Source: an uncultured Prevotellaceae bacterium (GTDB taxonomy: Bacteria; Bacteroidota; Bacteroidia; Bacteroidales; Bacteroidaceae). From it: a stretch of DNA of 64,000 nt. The notes below the pieces were generated by a model that was given only the letters and a program-made list of their open reading frames with translations, had not been told where the DNA came from and searched no databases. Below are positions 45,118-56,300 of this stretch, piece after piece; the stretch's first letter is position 1, and each line of letters begins with the position of its first letter. Both the position numbers and the translations under genes were made by a program. The stretch spans positions 1 to 64,000 of the forward strand of contig CACZGH010000014.1 in the NCBI GenBank assembly GCA_902780635.1. Reading direction: 5' to 3'.

Positions 45118-46701
45118 ATGAGACACAAAATATTATCCTATATCTGCGCTTTGTGCGTGTTTTTCGGCTTTTACAGTTGTTCTGACAGCTGGCTTCAGGA
45201 AGACTCACTGACTGAGTCGTCATCCTCCACCTTCTGGAAGACCAGCGACGATGCAATGATGGCCCTTGTGGCCTGTTACGACGGTCTGCAGAGCGAGCAG
45301 CTCTACAATGGTGGCCCGTGGAACTTTGGTCCGCTCAACATGGACTGTATGACCGACAATGGCGGCCACTTCAACTGGAGCGGCTGGATGGAAGGCTATG
45401 ATATCGCCAATGGTACCCACAGCCCCTCGTCATGGGCTATCGGCAGTTATTGGTCAGATTGCTATGAGGTCATCAAGCGCTGCAACTCATTGATAGCCAA
45501 CATTGACCGTGTGGAGATTCCCGAGAACGACCGTGCCCGGTTCAAGGCAGAGGCCCTCACATTGCGTGCACTCATCTACACCAATCTGACGATGACCTAC
45601 AACGATGTGCCCTACCTCACTGAGCCCCTCACCCTGGAGAACGCTGAGTGTCCCGCCACCAAGCGCGCAGACATCGTGGCAGGAGAGATGGCCAACCTGA
45701 AAGAATGCGCCAATGCCCTGCCTCAGAACGCCGACCTGGGCCGTATCACCAAGGGAGCCTGCCTTGCCATCCTCGGCCGCATGGCCCTTTACAACGAGAA
45801 GTGGGACGAAGCCATCAGCGCCTATAAGACCATCCTCGGTCTGGGCTACTCTTTGGCACCTGATTACGCCACTCTCTTCACTCAGAGTGGACAGAATTCT
45901 CCGGAAATCATCTTCTCCGTTCGCTTCGAAGGCCCTGGACAGAGCGAGGGCTGTAGTTTCAATGCCCATTGGAACACCCCGCTGGAGGCTATGAACGGCA
46001 CGCTCAACCTTGCCGACGAATACTATTACCTCGATGGCACCAAAGCCACCACCCAGGACTATGCCGAGTGGGTGGACGGCAAACTTGATGTCTGGCAGCC
46101 CCACGCATCCTATTGGGACAACCGTGACCCACGTCTGAAGGCCACCCTCTTCGTGCCAGGCATGTACTGGAACGGCGCAGGAGGCAGCAGTGCTTGGTAT
46201 GGTGGTGCTGCGGCATCCCTCTCCACTGTGTATGTGATGAAATACTTTGATCCTACTGACACCGGCAACTCTTGGGACAATGGTCAGGACTTCTATGTGG
46301 TGCGCTACGCTGAGGTGCTGCTGTCGCTTGCCGAAGCTTTGGTGCAGAAAGGCGGTTATCAGGAAAGCGAGGTGCTGAAGTTGGTTGACCAGGTGCGCCA
46401 GCGTGCCGGCATGCCCACCGTGGAGCAGGTGGAAGGAACCGGACTGAGCAAGGATGCCCTGCTTGACATCATCAAACATGAGCGCCGTGTGGAATTGGCC
46501 TTTGAGGGTCTGCGTCTGTTTGACATCTACCGTTGGCATGAACTGAAAAAGGCTGTCGACGCCGTAGAATATGAGCGCACCCACTTCGGCATGGCCTATG
46601 AGAAGCGCACCTTCAATGGAGACCGCGACTATGTATGGCCCATCCCGACAGGAGAACTCGACAGCAACAAGCAGTTGGAGCAGAATCCACTGTGGAAATA
46701 A
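45118..46701 (+). CDS. SusD/RagB-family surface glycan-binding lipoprotein
   Basis: A 527-residue lipoprotein with lipid-accepting Cys near 21 (GFYSC). The helical SusD fold is shown by CYDGLQSEQLYNGG, RFKAEALTLRALIYTNLTMTY near 140-160 and the C-terminal block VELAFEGLRLFDIYRWHELK with LEQNPLWK at the end. It caps the SusC barrel and binds the polysaccharide, probably xylan here. It is translated from the same mRNA as SusC. A copy of the intergenic palindromic element follows right after the stop. Confidence 0.95.
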   Translation: MRHKILSYICALCVFFGFYSCSDSWLQEDSLTESSSSTFWKTSDDAMMALVACYDGLQSEQLYNGGPWNFGPLNMDCMTDNGGHFNWSGWMEGYDIANGTHSPSSWAIGSYWSDCYEVIKRCNSLIANIDRVEIPENDRARFKAEALTLRALIYTNLTMTYNDVPYLTEPLTLENAECPATKRADIVAGEMANLKECANALPQNADLGRITKGACLAILGRMALYNEKWDEAISAYKTILGLGYSLAPDYATLFTQSGQNSPEIIFSVRFEGPGQSEGCSFNAHWNTPLEAMNGTLNLADEYYYLDGTKATTQDYAEWVDGKLDVWQPHASYWDNRDPRLKATLFVPGMYWNGAGGSSAWYGGAAASLSTVYVMKYFDPTDTGNSWDNGQDFYVVRYAEVLLSLAEALVQKGGYQESEVLKLVDQVRQRAGMPTVEQVEGTGLSKDALLDIIKHERRVELAFEGLRLFDIYRWHELKKAVDAVEYERTHFGMAYEKRTFNGDRDYVWPIPTGELDSNKQLEQNPLWK

Positions 46702-46703
46702 TT

Positions 46704-46848
46704 TACTCAACTTTCGCAAGTTGAGAGAAGTTAAGAAGTTAAAGGAGTTAAGCCATTACATCTGATGGCTAAAGAGAGACAGCCTACGATTCATTTGGCT
46801 TAACTCCTTAGCGAAGCGATAACTACTTAACTACCTGCGAGTTGAGTG
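46704..46848 (+). repeat. Intergenic palindromic element, copy B (core inverted)
   Basis: The same arms as copy A at 9421 (actcaactttcgc at the left, agcgataact and gagttgagtg at the right), but the 46-base core (46753-46798) runs CCATTACATCTGATGG to GATTCATTTGG, the reverse complement of copy A's core with 3 mismatches. It fills most of the 195-base gap between SusD and the beta-helix gene. Confidence 0.8.
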
Positions 46849-46896
46849 CTTTCGATACTTGAAATAATTAAGTAGTAACAAAACAAACTTGTTAAG

Positions 46897-48459
46897 ATGG
46901 AGTTCATGCGCCATTCAGCAACTCTCTTATTAATGATATGTAGTATGGTGTCTTGTGCCGAGAACACTTCGGAGCCTGCCTCCGAAGTGCCATCGGCACC
47001 GGCAGCATCCAGCACCATTTATTATGTGGATGCTGCCAACGGACACGACGACCTTGACGGAAAGTCAGAAGCCACCGCCTGGAAGACCCTTTCGAGAGCC
47101 AGCCAGTTGAAGATGGGACCTGGTGACCGCCTGCTGCTGCGTTGTGGGCAAGAGTACGAAGGAGTATTAGAGGTCACAGGCGAAGGAACGGCTGAGAAAC
47201 GTGTCGAAGTAGGCCATTATGGTGAAGGAAACGATCCTGTCATCAAGGGCTTCGACACATCAGCTTATGCGGTGCATGTGCATCACTCCGACTATCTCAC
47301 CATCCATGGGCTGGAGATTGTCAATACCGGCCGGGAGCGGTTGGCCGGACGTACAGGCATCAAAGTTTCCTGCACTGACTACGGCATCTCCCACGACATC
47401 GTGGTGAGCGACCTCTACATCCATGATGTCAACGGTTCCCTGAACAAGAATGCTGGTGGCGGTTCAGCCATCCTCATCGTGAATGGTGGAAAGACGATGG
47501 CATCGCGTTTCGATGGCCTCACCATCAGCGACTGCCATATCCGCGACTGTGCCCGCAATGCCATGATCTGGTCGGGTTACTATACTCGCCAGGACTGGTT
47601 GCCCAATACCCGTGTCGTGGTGCGTGGCAACCTGATAGAGGGAGTCCCCGGCGACGGTATTGTCCCCATCGGTTGTGACGGTGCGCTGATAGAGTACAAT
47701 GTGATGCGTGACTGCCCCGACATTCTCCCCTCCGATCAAGCAGCAGCGGGCATCTGGCCCTGGAGTTGCGACAACACGGTCATCCAGTACAACGAGGTGT
47801 CAGGGCACAAAGCCCCATGGGACGCCCAAGGCTACGACTGCGACTACAACTGCCGCAACACGCTGATCCAATACAACTACAGCCACGACAACTATGGCGG
47901 GATGGTGTTGGTGTGCGACATGGGCAATGAGCGCAACTACAGCATTGGCAACCAAGGCAGCATCGTGCGCTATAACATCAGCATCGGCGACGGTGTGCGT
48001 CCCAAACCCACCCGGGCAGGTATGTTCTCCCCCTCCATCCACATTGCAGGACGTGTGGAGAACACACTGATAGAGCACAATATCATCCATCAGAACATGA
48101 AGCCTTCTGACGATATCGACCGAACCATGATCTGCAGTGACTCTTGGGAAGGTTATGCCGACCGCACCACCCTGCGCCGCAACATTTTCTACGCACCTGT
48201 AGAGAGCCGCTTTGATATGACCAAGAGCACAGGCAATGTTTTTGAGCGCAATTGGTATCTGGGGCAATACTCATCCTTGCCGGGCGACACAGCACCTCAA
48301 ACATCGTGTCCTGGCTATCAGGATCTTGTGCTTGCTCACGATGCCACGGGCTATGAGGGGCTGCGGCAACTGATGGATGAGCACGAACTATTTGGCACAG
48401 TGTGCCGTTTCGTGAACAAGGAAAAGATAGAGCAATTCTTCTCCGCCTTGGAGAAATGA
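46897..48459 (+). CDS. Right-handed beta-helix lipoprotein (possible glycan-active enzyme)
   Basis: A 520-residue protein with a lipoprotein signal (MICSMVSC, Cys near 20) and an early YYVDAANGHDDLDGKSEATA segment typical of secreted parallel beta-helix proteins. Then come repeated PbH1-like coils (for example SDLYIHDVN, ISDCHIRDC, VRGNLIEG, IQYNEVSG, IQYNYSHDN, IEHNIIHQN) over about 110-430. Position in the locus suggests a polysaccharide lyase or glycoside hydrolase, such as a beta-helical xylosidase, but no catalytic residues can be assigned. Its stop overlaps the regulator's ATG (ATGA at 48456-48459). Confidence 0.72.
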   Translation: MEFMRHSATLLLMICSMVSCAENTSEPASEVPSAPAASSTIYYVDAANGHDDLDGKSEATAWKTLSRASQLKMGPGDRLLLRCGQEYEGVLEVTGEGTAEKRVEVGHYGEGNDPVIKGFDTSAYAVHVHHSDYLTIHGLEIVNTGRERLAGRTGIKVSCTDYGISHDIVVSDLYIHDVNGSLNKNAGGGSAILIVNGGKTMASRFDGLTISDCHIRDCARNAMIWSGYYTRQDWLPNTRVVVRGNLIEGVPGDGIVPIGCDGALIEYNVMRDCPDILPSDQAAAGIWPWSCDNTVIQYNEVSGHKAPWDAQGYDCDYNCRNTLIQYNYSHDNYGGMVLVCDMGNERNYSIGNQGSIVRYNISIGDGVRPKPTRAGMFSPSIHIAGRVENTLIEHNIIHQNMKPSDDIDRTMICSDSWEGYADRTTLRRNIFYAPVESRFDMTKSTGNVFERNWYLGQYSSLPGDTAPQTSCPGYQDLVLAHDATGYEGLRQLMDEHELFGTVCRFVNKEKIEQFFSALEK

Positions 48460-51400
48460 AGCATGAGATAGGAATGGAAAGAGTGACTGTGAACTATCAG
48501 AAACTGCAAGTAGCCATCGTTTTGATGACGGTTTTAATGACACCCTGGATGGTGTCGGCACAAAACTATTTCCGTTCCTACAACTCAGCACAAGGTCTGG
48601 CCGACAACACGGTCTACTGCATCAAGCAAGACCTTCGCGGCTACCTCTGGATCGGCACGGCCAATGGTCTGTGCCGCTTTGACGGCATGCATTTCGCCAC
48701 GTATGTCAACGATGCGCATGACGTGACCTCCCTACAGTGCAACATCGTGCGTGATGTCATGCCTGTGGACTCTGGCATCTGGGCAGCCACCGACACAGGA
48801 CTAGACTTCTACTCCTTCACCGACGGTCTATTCCATCACTGCGAGAAGCAAGGCAAGGTCTATACGGATGTGGAGATTCTCCGTTTCAACCACTTCGTCA
48901 AGACCCAGCACAACCTCTTTGCCGTTGATAACGGCGGCAATGTCTATCGTCACAAGAACGGATACCTCTATGAGACCGTCGGTCAGGGAAAGCAGCGCTA
49001 CGACGCACTGGCCTTTTTTCATGACAACCTCCTGCTCGCTGCGGGCTCCAACGGGCTCTTCGTGCTCAATGAGCAGTTTCAGCAGGTAGACCACCTACCC
49101 TTCTCCGCTCCTATCACGTCATTGGTCAATCTTTACTACAGCCAGAACAAAAGCATGGCGTTTTTGGGATACGGCATAGGCTATGAGAGCCGTGCTTTCC
49201 GCATCGAGAACAACCGCATCAAGCCCTGCGATGCCTATGTGCCACCAAGTCTGATGGCCACCTGCGACTTGGGCAACTTCACCGTGTTTGGCATTGACGG
49301 AGGCGGTCTTGTTTTCGACGACGGCGAGAAGCACATCTCCTACACCCCGAGCAATAGCAACATCAGTGGCGATGCCGTCTATTCACTGTATGTGGATCGC
49401 CACGACAACCTATGGACAGGCACCTACCGCATGGGGTTGAATCTCTATTCTGAGAGGTTTCGGTGGTTCAACCTCCTCAACCGTGCCAACCATAGTCTGT
49501 CATACGACATCGTGACCGCCATTGTCCCTGACAACCATCATCTCTACCTCGGACTTGATGGTGGTGGCATGGAGATTTATCAGCCCGCAACAGGTGAGTA
49601 TACCACCATCACCGCTTCCAACAGTACGTTGCCGGGCGACAATGTGGTGTCTATGTTGCGTGACAACGATCACCTCTGGATCGCCATCTATACCAAGGGA
49701 CTTGTGAGGTATTCCCTTTTCGACCACAGCATCAAAACCTACCGTATGCCTATGGTGGACCCCGATGCCAACAATGTGTGGACGATGTGTGACGACTCTT
49801 TAGGAAACATCTGGATAGGAGGGTCAGACCTGTTCGTCTTCAACAGGCAGACAGAGAAAATCACCACGGTGGACTCCATCAAATATTGTATGGCCCTCGC
49901 TTTGCAAGGTAATCACATCTGGGTGGCATCGCGCTACTCAGGACTCTACAAGGTCGATCGCCGGACCCAAAAGGTGACTGCACACTATACCCATCAGACA
50001 CGCCCGTTGGCTATTCCCCAAGGCGAACTTTCATTCGTATACGTTGACCGCAAGGGATGCTTATGGCTCAGCACAGAACAAGGAGCCTTTTGTCAGTTTG
50101 ATGAGCGCAACGGCAAAGTGCGGTTCTACAGTTTGGACGACGGAAAGACCCGTCTGCGTGTCAGGTCGCTGGAGGAGTGTGGCGACTATATGCTATTGGG
50201 TACAGCCAACGGCTTTTATCGTTTTCATCCAGTGAAAGGCATCTTCGTCCCACTTGACGTAGATGACAGTGTATCGGAATTCACGCCGCACGGGTCAGCT
50301 CATGACCATCGCTATATGTACTTCGGCACCACCAAGGGTTTGGTCTATTTCGACCCATCAAACATCCGGTTGTCAAACGCATGCCATCAGGTGAGTTTTA
50401 CCCAACTGACCCTGCTCACGGATGACCGCAGCAAGACCAATCTCTACAAAGACCAAGTAGGAGTGATCCGTCTCCGCCACGATCAGAATTTCTTCAGTGT
50501 GTCCTACTCCGTCCCAGAACTCGCCTCACCCGAGGAAGTGCAGTTCTCATGCATGCTTGTCGGCTTGGAGAACGACTGGCGTGAGATGGGACACAGCCGC
50601 GAGGTGACCTATACCAGTGTACCTCCAGGAGACTATGAACTGCTGGTGCGCTGTTCTAACGCCGATGGCAGTTGGAGTGAACCCTCCTCACTTCGGTTGC
50701 ATGTCTCCCCACCTTGGTATCTGACATGGTGGGCCAAAATGCTATGGGGACTTCTGATTCTTGCGCTGGGTTATCTGGTGTTGCAGCTCTACCTGCGCAA
50801 CCTGCACATCAAGCATCAGGTGCAACTCGCTGAAGTGGAGAAAGAGTCGGAGCGCAAACTCAACAACGCAAAAATGGATTTCTACACCAGCATCACCCAT
50901 GAGTTGCGCACTCCCGTCTTCCTGATAGCAGCCCAACTGGAGGAAATCATGGAGAACGCCAAAGATACCGTGCGCGTGCCCTACTCCTATCTCGCCTCCT
51001 TGCGTCGCAATGCCCTCCGGCTGAATGAACTGGTCAGCCGAGTCATTGACTTCCGTAAGGTTGGCGCACAGAATCTCAGCCTGAACCTTCAACAAGCTGA
51101 CGTGATCGCTTTTTTCAGCAACAAGACAGAGGCATTTACCGATATGTTCCGACAGAAGGATATCACCTACGACTTCAAGGCATCAGCCCCTCAAATCATC
51201 TTCGGCTACGACGCGCTGAAACTGGAACTGATTGTCTCCAACCTGCTGTCGAATGCGTTCAAATATACCAAACGGGGCGGCCATGTGACCTTTGCCATCC
51301 ATGAGATGCCTGAGAAAGTGGTCTTTGCCGTATCCGACGACGGCATCGGCATCGATGAACGTGTGCGCGACACCATATTTGAGAGTTTCTTCCGTTCGAG

Positions 51401-52370
51401 GCGAGGCAAGGAACAAGGAGAAGGCGACGGACTGGGACTTTCTTATGTAAAAAGCCTGGTCGAGTTGCATGGAGGAAAGATCAGTGTGGAAAGTAAGATG
51501 GGAGCAGGTTCGACATTTGAGTTCTTCCTTCCCAAAGGTTTGGATGACAATGGGGGAAAGCCGCAGGCATTGCTTTTGGACGAACCGCTCCACAAAAATA
51601 ACCCTGCCGCCACACACACCATCCTCATCGTGGATGACGAACGTGAGACAGTGGAACTGCTCGAGCGCTATCTTGAAAAAGACTTCCGCGTGGTAAAGGC
51701 CTACGATGGTGAGGAAGGGTTGGAGAAAGCAGGAGAATGTCTGCCTGATGTGGTGCTGATTGACCTGATGATGCCGAGAATGAGTGGCCTTGAGATGCTC
51801 ACCCGTCTGAAACACGATAAAAAGCTTCACCATGTCAAGGTCATCGTCTTCACGGCGAAAACCGCCGAGGATGACATGCTGTCAGCTTTTGACAACGGAG
51901 CCGATGTCTACCTGACCAAACCCGTATCGCTGAAGTTGCTCCGCAAGCGCATCAACAAGCTCATCACACCAGAACCTGCCTCGCTGCTTACCACCACATC
52001 TATGGCTGCCACCTCACCAGAATCCGCTCACAAGACCTTCACCAAGGAAGAACAACTGTTTCTGCTACGATGCAGGGAAGTGATTGACAGCAATTTGCAG
52101 AATCCAGATTTCAACATAGCCTTTCTGGCAGAGCAGGTGGGCATGAGTCACTCACCGCTTTACAAGAAACTGAAACAGTTGACCGGCATGTCGCTGATTG
52201 AGTTTGTCAATGACTACCGAATCTATAAGGCCGTTCAGCTGTTTCGTGAGGGAGAGACCAACGTGGAAGCTGTTGCAGAAGCCGTGGGCATCAATGACAT
52301 CAAAAATTTCCGCACCCTGTTCAAGCGCAAAATGCAGATGACCCCCAAACAGTTTGTGCAAAGCCTATAA
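48456..52370 (+). CDS. Hybrid two-component system regulator (HTCS), xylan-locus type
   Basis: A 1304-residue fusion of sensor, kinase and DNA-binding regulator. A signal anchor (about 15-35) precedes a periplasmic two-bladed propeller sensor (about 40-660, with NTVYCIKQDLRGYLWIGTAN-type blades) and a Y_Y_Y domain (about 665-750). A membrane helix follows at about 758-780, then HisKA with His815 in SITHELRTP, HATPase (DDGIGID, GDGLGLSYV), a receiver with Asp1103, and an AraC helix-turn-helix (about 1205-1304). Such proteins sense oligosaccharides and switch on the locus; XynR of Prevotella bryantii is a known relative by type. Upstream ATG 48402 is rejected in favour of 48456, coupled to the beta-helix stop. 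Confidence 0.93.
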   Translation: MKHEIGMERVTVNYQKLQVAIVLMTVLMTPWMVSAQNYFRSYNSAQGLADNTVYCIKQDLRGYLWIGTANGLCRFDGMHFATYVNDAHDVTSLQCNIVRDVMPVDSGIWAATDTGLDFYSFTDGLFHHCEKQGKVYTDVEILRFNHFVKTQHNLFAVDNGGNVYRHKNGYLYETVGQGKQRYDALAFFHDNLLLAAGSNGLFVLNEQFQQVDHLPFSAPITSLVNLYYSQNKSMAFLGYGIGYESRAFRIENNRIKPCDAYVPPSLMATCDLGNFTVFGIDGGGLVFDDGEKHISYTPSNSNISGDAVYSLYVDRHDNLWTGTYRMGLNLYSERFRWFNLLNRANHSLSYDIVTAIVPDNHHLYLGLDGGGMEIYQPATGEYTTITASNSTLPGDNVVSMLRDNDHLWIAIYTKGLVRYSLFDHSIKTYRMPMVDPDANNVWTMCDDSLGNIWIGGSDLFVFNRQTEKITTVDSIKYCMALALQGNHIWVASRYSGLYKVDRRTQKVTAHYTHQTRPLAIPQGELSFVYVDRKGCLWLSTEQGAFCQFDERNGKVRFYSLDDGKTRLRVRSLEECGDYMLLGTANGFYRFHPVKGIFVPLDVDDSVSEFTPHGSAHDHRYMYFGTTKGLVYFDPSNIRLSNACHQVSFTQLTLLTDDRSKTNLYKDQVGVIRLRHDQNFFSVSYSVPELASPEEVQFSCMLVGLENDWREMGHSREVTYTSVPPGDYELLVRCSNADGSWSEPSSLRLHVSPPWYLTWWAKMLWGLLILALGYLVLQLYLRNLHIKHQVQLAEVEKESERKLNNAKMDFYTSITHELRTPVFLIAAQLEEIMENAKDTVRVPYSYLASLRRNALRLNELVSRVIDFRKVGAQNLSLNLQQADVIAFFSNKTEAFTDMFRQKDITYDFKASAPQIIFGYDALKLELIVSNLLSNAFKYTKRGGHVTFAIHEMPEKVVFAVSDDGIGIDERVRDTIFESFFRSRRGKEQGEGDGLGLSYVKSLVELHGGKISVESKMGAGSTFEFFLPKGLDDNGGKPQALLLDEPLHKNNPAATHTILIVDDERETVELLERYLEKDFRVVKAYDGEEGLEKAGECLPDVVLIDLMMPRMSGLEMLTRLKHDKKLHHVKVIVFTAKTAEDDMLSAFDNGADVYLTKPVSLKLLRKRINKLITPEPASLLTTTSMAATSPESAHKTFTKEEQLFLLRCREVIDSNLQNPDFNIAFLAEQVGMSHSPLYKKLKQLTGMSLIEFVNDYRIYKAVQLFREGETNVEAVAEAVGINDIKNFRTLFKRKMQMTPKQFVQSL

Positions 52371-52376
52371 CAAGTG

Positions 52377-53372
52377 CTAGTGGTGTATCGTCTCTATGAG
52401 AATTTCGACCAGTCGCGGCAGCGCATACTGGTCTAGATCCGACTCGGATATCCAGATATAATCGGGAGGAAGGATAGGCCGTGATGGGGGCTCCCACAAA
52501 TAGAAATCGGCCCATAGGATACGATGGGTGAGCACGTGTTTCACATTCTTGGTGATCAGCACAGGACCTTCAGAAGGAATCATGTGCTGCGGTGTCTCCT
52601 CCATATAAGGTTCCCAAAGTCCCTGCCAGATATCGCCTTCGCCCCGTCGGTGCATGGCCACCATGCCATGATGCCGGATATAATAATAGGAGAAACGACG
52701 CTCTTTGATCTTCAATTTTTTGAGTTTGACGGGCAACTGCCCCACCCTGCCCTCACGCATGGCCACACACGTTTCCTGCAACGGACAAACGGCACACTGT
52801 GGTGACTGTGGCGTGCACTGGATGGCACCGAAGTCCATCATCGCCTGATTGAAGGCAGAAGCCTCTTTGACTGGCAACAACGATTGCGCCAAAGAGGCAA
52901 ACTCCTTTTTCCCTTCAGTGGTATTGATGGGTGTGGAAATGCCGAAATGGCGCGCCAGCACCCTGTATACATTGCCATCGACGACGGCTACTGGCAGTCC
53001 GAATGCGATACTGCCAATAGCTGCCGCCGTATAGTCACCTACACCTTTCAGTTGGCGTATGCCATCCATGGTTTGCGGGAATTCTCCCTTCTGCATGATT
53101 TGCTTGGCGGCCTCGTGCAGGTTTCGTGCACGTGAGTAGTATCCCAGACCCTGCCACTCACGCAGCACCTCATCCTCCGTAGCGGCTGCCAGACACTCCA
53201 CGGTGGGCCAGCGGCGCATGAACCGCTCCCAGTAGGGCCATCCCTGCTCAATACGTGTCTGCTGCAGGATGACCTCAGAGAGCCACACCGCATACGGGTC
53301 ATGGGTGTGGCGCCAGGGCAGGTCTCTGCCATTCTCTGCAAACCATTTCAGGATGGTGTAGGCGAAAGTCAC
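52377..53372 (-). CDS. mutY: A/G-specific adenine DNA glycosylase
   Basis: A 331-residue base-excision repair enzyme that removes adenine mispaired with 8-oxoguanine. Glu33 in SEVILQQT is the catalytic acid, the helix-hairpin-helix LKGVGDYTAAAIGS lies at 108-121, Asp132 in VVDGNVYRVLAR is the nucleophile-assisting residue, and the iron-sulfur cysteines are 186, 193, 196 and 202 (C-x6-C-x2-C-x5-C). A MutT-like C-terminal domain follows. It is convergent with the HTCS gene (6 bases apart) and lies 15 bases downstream of the PL11 gene on the same strand. Confidence 0.95.
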   Translation of the reverse strand: MTFAYTILKWFAENGRDLPWRHTHDPYAVWLSEVILQQTRIEQGWPYWERFMRRWPTVECLAAATEDEVLREWQGLGYYSRARNLHEAAKQIMQKGEFPQTMDGIRQLKGVGDYTAAAIGSIAFGLPVAVVDGNVYRVLARHFGISTPINTTEGKKEFASLAQSLLPVKEASAFNQAMMDFGAIQCTPQSPQCAVCPLQETCVAMREGRVGQLPVKLKKLKIKERRFSYYYIRHHGMVAMHRRGEGDIWQGLWEPYMEETPQHMIPSEGPVLITKNVKHVLTHRILWADFYLWEPPSRPILPPDYIWISESDLDQYALPRLVEILIETIHH

Positions 53373-53387
53373 TAGATGAGTATTTAC

Positions 53388-56300
53388 TTATTTGACAGAG
53401 ATTTTGATAGTCTCATTCTTACGTCCTGAAGACATTCTCAACAGATAAGTGCCACGACCATAGGTGTTCAGTCGTTTTTCAACGTCTGCTCTTTCACAGT
53501 CTAAGGTACCAACCTCCATGCCCTCGGTGGTATAGACCTGAACGTGTGTCCACTCGCCAGCGTCAATGTGATGGATGGCGTCAGGATTGACCACTCTAAG
53601 GATACCTGTCGGTTTCAACAGGTCGGAAGTGTCCCATGCCAGTCCATAGGAAGAGATGTCGGGCAGATTGATTTCAGTTGGGGCGCCGGCGAAGGTGTTG
53701 GCAGTCCACAGGATGATCTCGTCGCCTTCCTTGGGTGTATAGCCACGCATGGAGACATTGATATCACCGTCAATGGACAGGGTTCCTTCCACATCAAAGT
53801 AAGAGCGTGCAGTGGCCGTATTGTTGGCTTTGTAGATAAACAAATTGACATGAGAACCTGCGTAGGCATAAAGTGCAGACTTGACTTTTAGGCATCCCAC
53901 AGGATAAGTGCTGGAAGCATCGCCTGGTGCCACGGTGGCACCATTTTGCACATAGACTGTGCTGACGTATGCGCATCCTGCGATGGTACCACTGTCGGTG
54001 ACCATGATTTGGTTGTTGCCGAAGAACAGGTCTTTGGCGGCTGGATTATAGAGGTTGAGGATACCACCTTTGACCTCAGCGTTGCCTTTACCATAGCTTG
54101 TGGGGAGATTGACTGTCCACAGTCCCGAACCTACTTTGGTGATCAGGCAGCCGTCTAACTTCCCATTCCAAGTGATATCTTTGTTCAGATGACCAACAGT
54201 ATATCGGCCAGAGCCTGTCAGGATGCCGGCGCCTTTGAGGTCGCCGAAGCTGACGTTGTTGCTCTTATTGATGACATTGTCGCCAGTGGCACCACTGGAG
54301 AAAGTGGTTCTGATGGTGACGGTCGCCTTACTCAGGCCGCTGGAGTTGTTGAAATAGAACACGGGGGTGTACGAGCCCGTCTTAGAGGCACCGATGGTCA
54401 GGTTGCCTTCAAATCCGCTCCAGTTACCTGCAATGACGTTACGGATGCTGGTGGCATATACACTGAGTGTGCCACTTCCCTTAAGAGAACCAGTGTAGTT
54501 GCACCTGGAGTCGAGATACCAATCGGCTGTGGAGCCCTCAGGCACGATGACGTGAGTTTTGTTGGACGAATAGGAATACATGTTGTCCGGGTCACGCAAC
54601 GAGCCTCCGTAGAGCACCACGCTGTCAGGATACTGATGCACGTCATTGTTCTCTGAGCCATAGAGCGTGCCCTCCATGAGGTAGAGCGCGTTGAAAGCGG
54701 ATCTTCTACCCAGTGTGAGTGAGCCTTTGCCCGTCTTGGTCAGGTTGGACTTTGCATTGGAATTGATGGTCGACGTGGTGGTAAACGACTGTCCCTGCGG
54801 CACGTAGATGCCACCACCACCACTTCCTAAGACCATGGGTTGTGAGGTAGACAAAGAACCATTGCTGGTCAAAACGCCTCCGTTGCTGAGGACGATAGAA
54901 TTGCTGACTCCTCCAAAAGCACCCAGTGTGATGCCCGACTCATTGGCCAGCGAATTAACGGTGATTTTACCTCCGTTGATGTTCACGGTACCCTTAAAGG
55001 AGTTGACATTCTCTATATTCACATTGGCAGCACCCATCTTGGTGATGGTGACATCGCCGATGATGCTGTCGCCAGTGACAGTGAAGTCCTTGTTTTCATT
55101 TTCAAAAGAGATGGAAGCCGGCGACACGGGTCGCACGATGTTGACAGTGGTATTGACAGCGTCGTCGTTGAAGATGACATGGTCGCCAGTGACGAAGATA
55201 TTCCCTTCGCCAGAAGAGGTGGACTTGAAGTTCTCGGTGTCGGCGAGGTCCCAGTCACTGCCCTCTGCACCCGTCCAAGTGATGGAGGTCGGTTCACGGA
55301 GACCTTCAATAACCAAATAGATTTTTCCCTCTTCCTCCGTCAGGCTGGCTTTTTGTGCGCCTACGCCCTCGACTACGATGTTGGCAACATCTCCTTTTAT
55401 TTCAGAGAACTCACCTAAGAGATATTTCCCCTCAGGCAGGGCTGTGGCACCCTCGGCGAAATGGGTAATGATCTGGAAGACAGGGGTGCTGTAAGCAGGC
55501 CCATACTTCCAGTCTTTCTTCTCAATGACCAGCACTCGGGCTTTCACAAAGTCGGCCATCTGTGTGGCGCCATCCACATCCAGTTGGATGTGTGCGCCGA
55601 AATGCAAGAGGAGCGAGTCGGTCTCCACATTTCCGACATGGTGTTTTCCACCTGGCTGCAGCACAGAAGCATAGTCCATCTCAATACCTTTGTTGAAACG
55701 GCCACCATCGCTGCTGAGCACACCGAAACGGTTGAGCCAGACACGGCTGCCCTCCATGATGCCGTCAAACTGCAGGGTGCCTGCCCAGACATCGGTTGGA
55801 CCTGTGTATTTCTGAGAGGCTTTTGGCAACACGAGCGTGCCGTCGCCTTGCTTCACCAAGCGCATGGCGCCACTGAATGCACCGCCTGTCAGGGTGTGCG
55901 TAAAATACTCAGTGGTGATATTATCGTTGTTGTCATGACCCTGCACCCATGACGGGGCATTGTCGAAGAGGATATACGGACTGGCACCCTCACTGATGCT
56001 GACCGTCATGTCACCGGTCTCTGCGAGAAGCACCTGCTGGTTGTCGGTGGCCGTGCCGATGTTGCCTCCATTGGCAATCTCTGTGCGGTCGGTCATCGAG
56101 AGAGCCGGTGGTGCCATGGTGATGCCTTCCAGTTCGCCGAGGAAGTAGCTGGTATGTGGTGGCTGGTTATAGCCGCACATCTGCCACACCATGGCCTGAC
56201 GGTACTGCATGTCATGCCAGAGTGAGTAGTTGCGCCATGCTGTGGGTATCTTCGTGGTGTAGATGCGGATATGGTTGGCAGAGGTGCGCATGATGACTTC

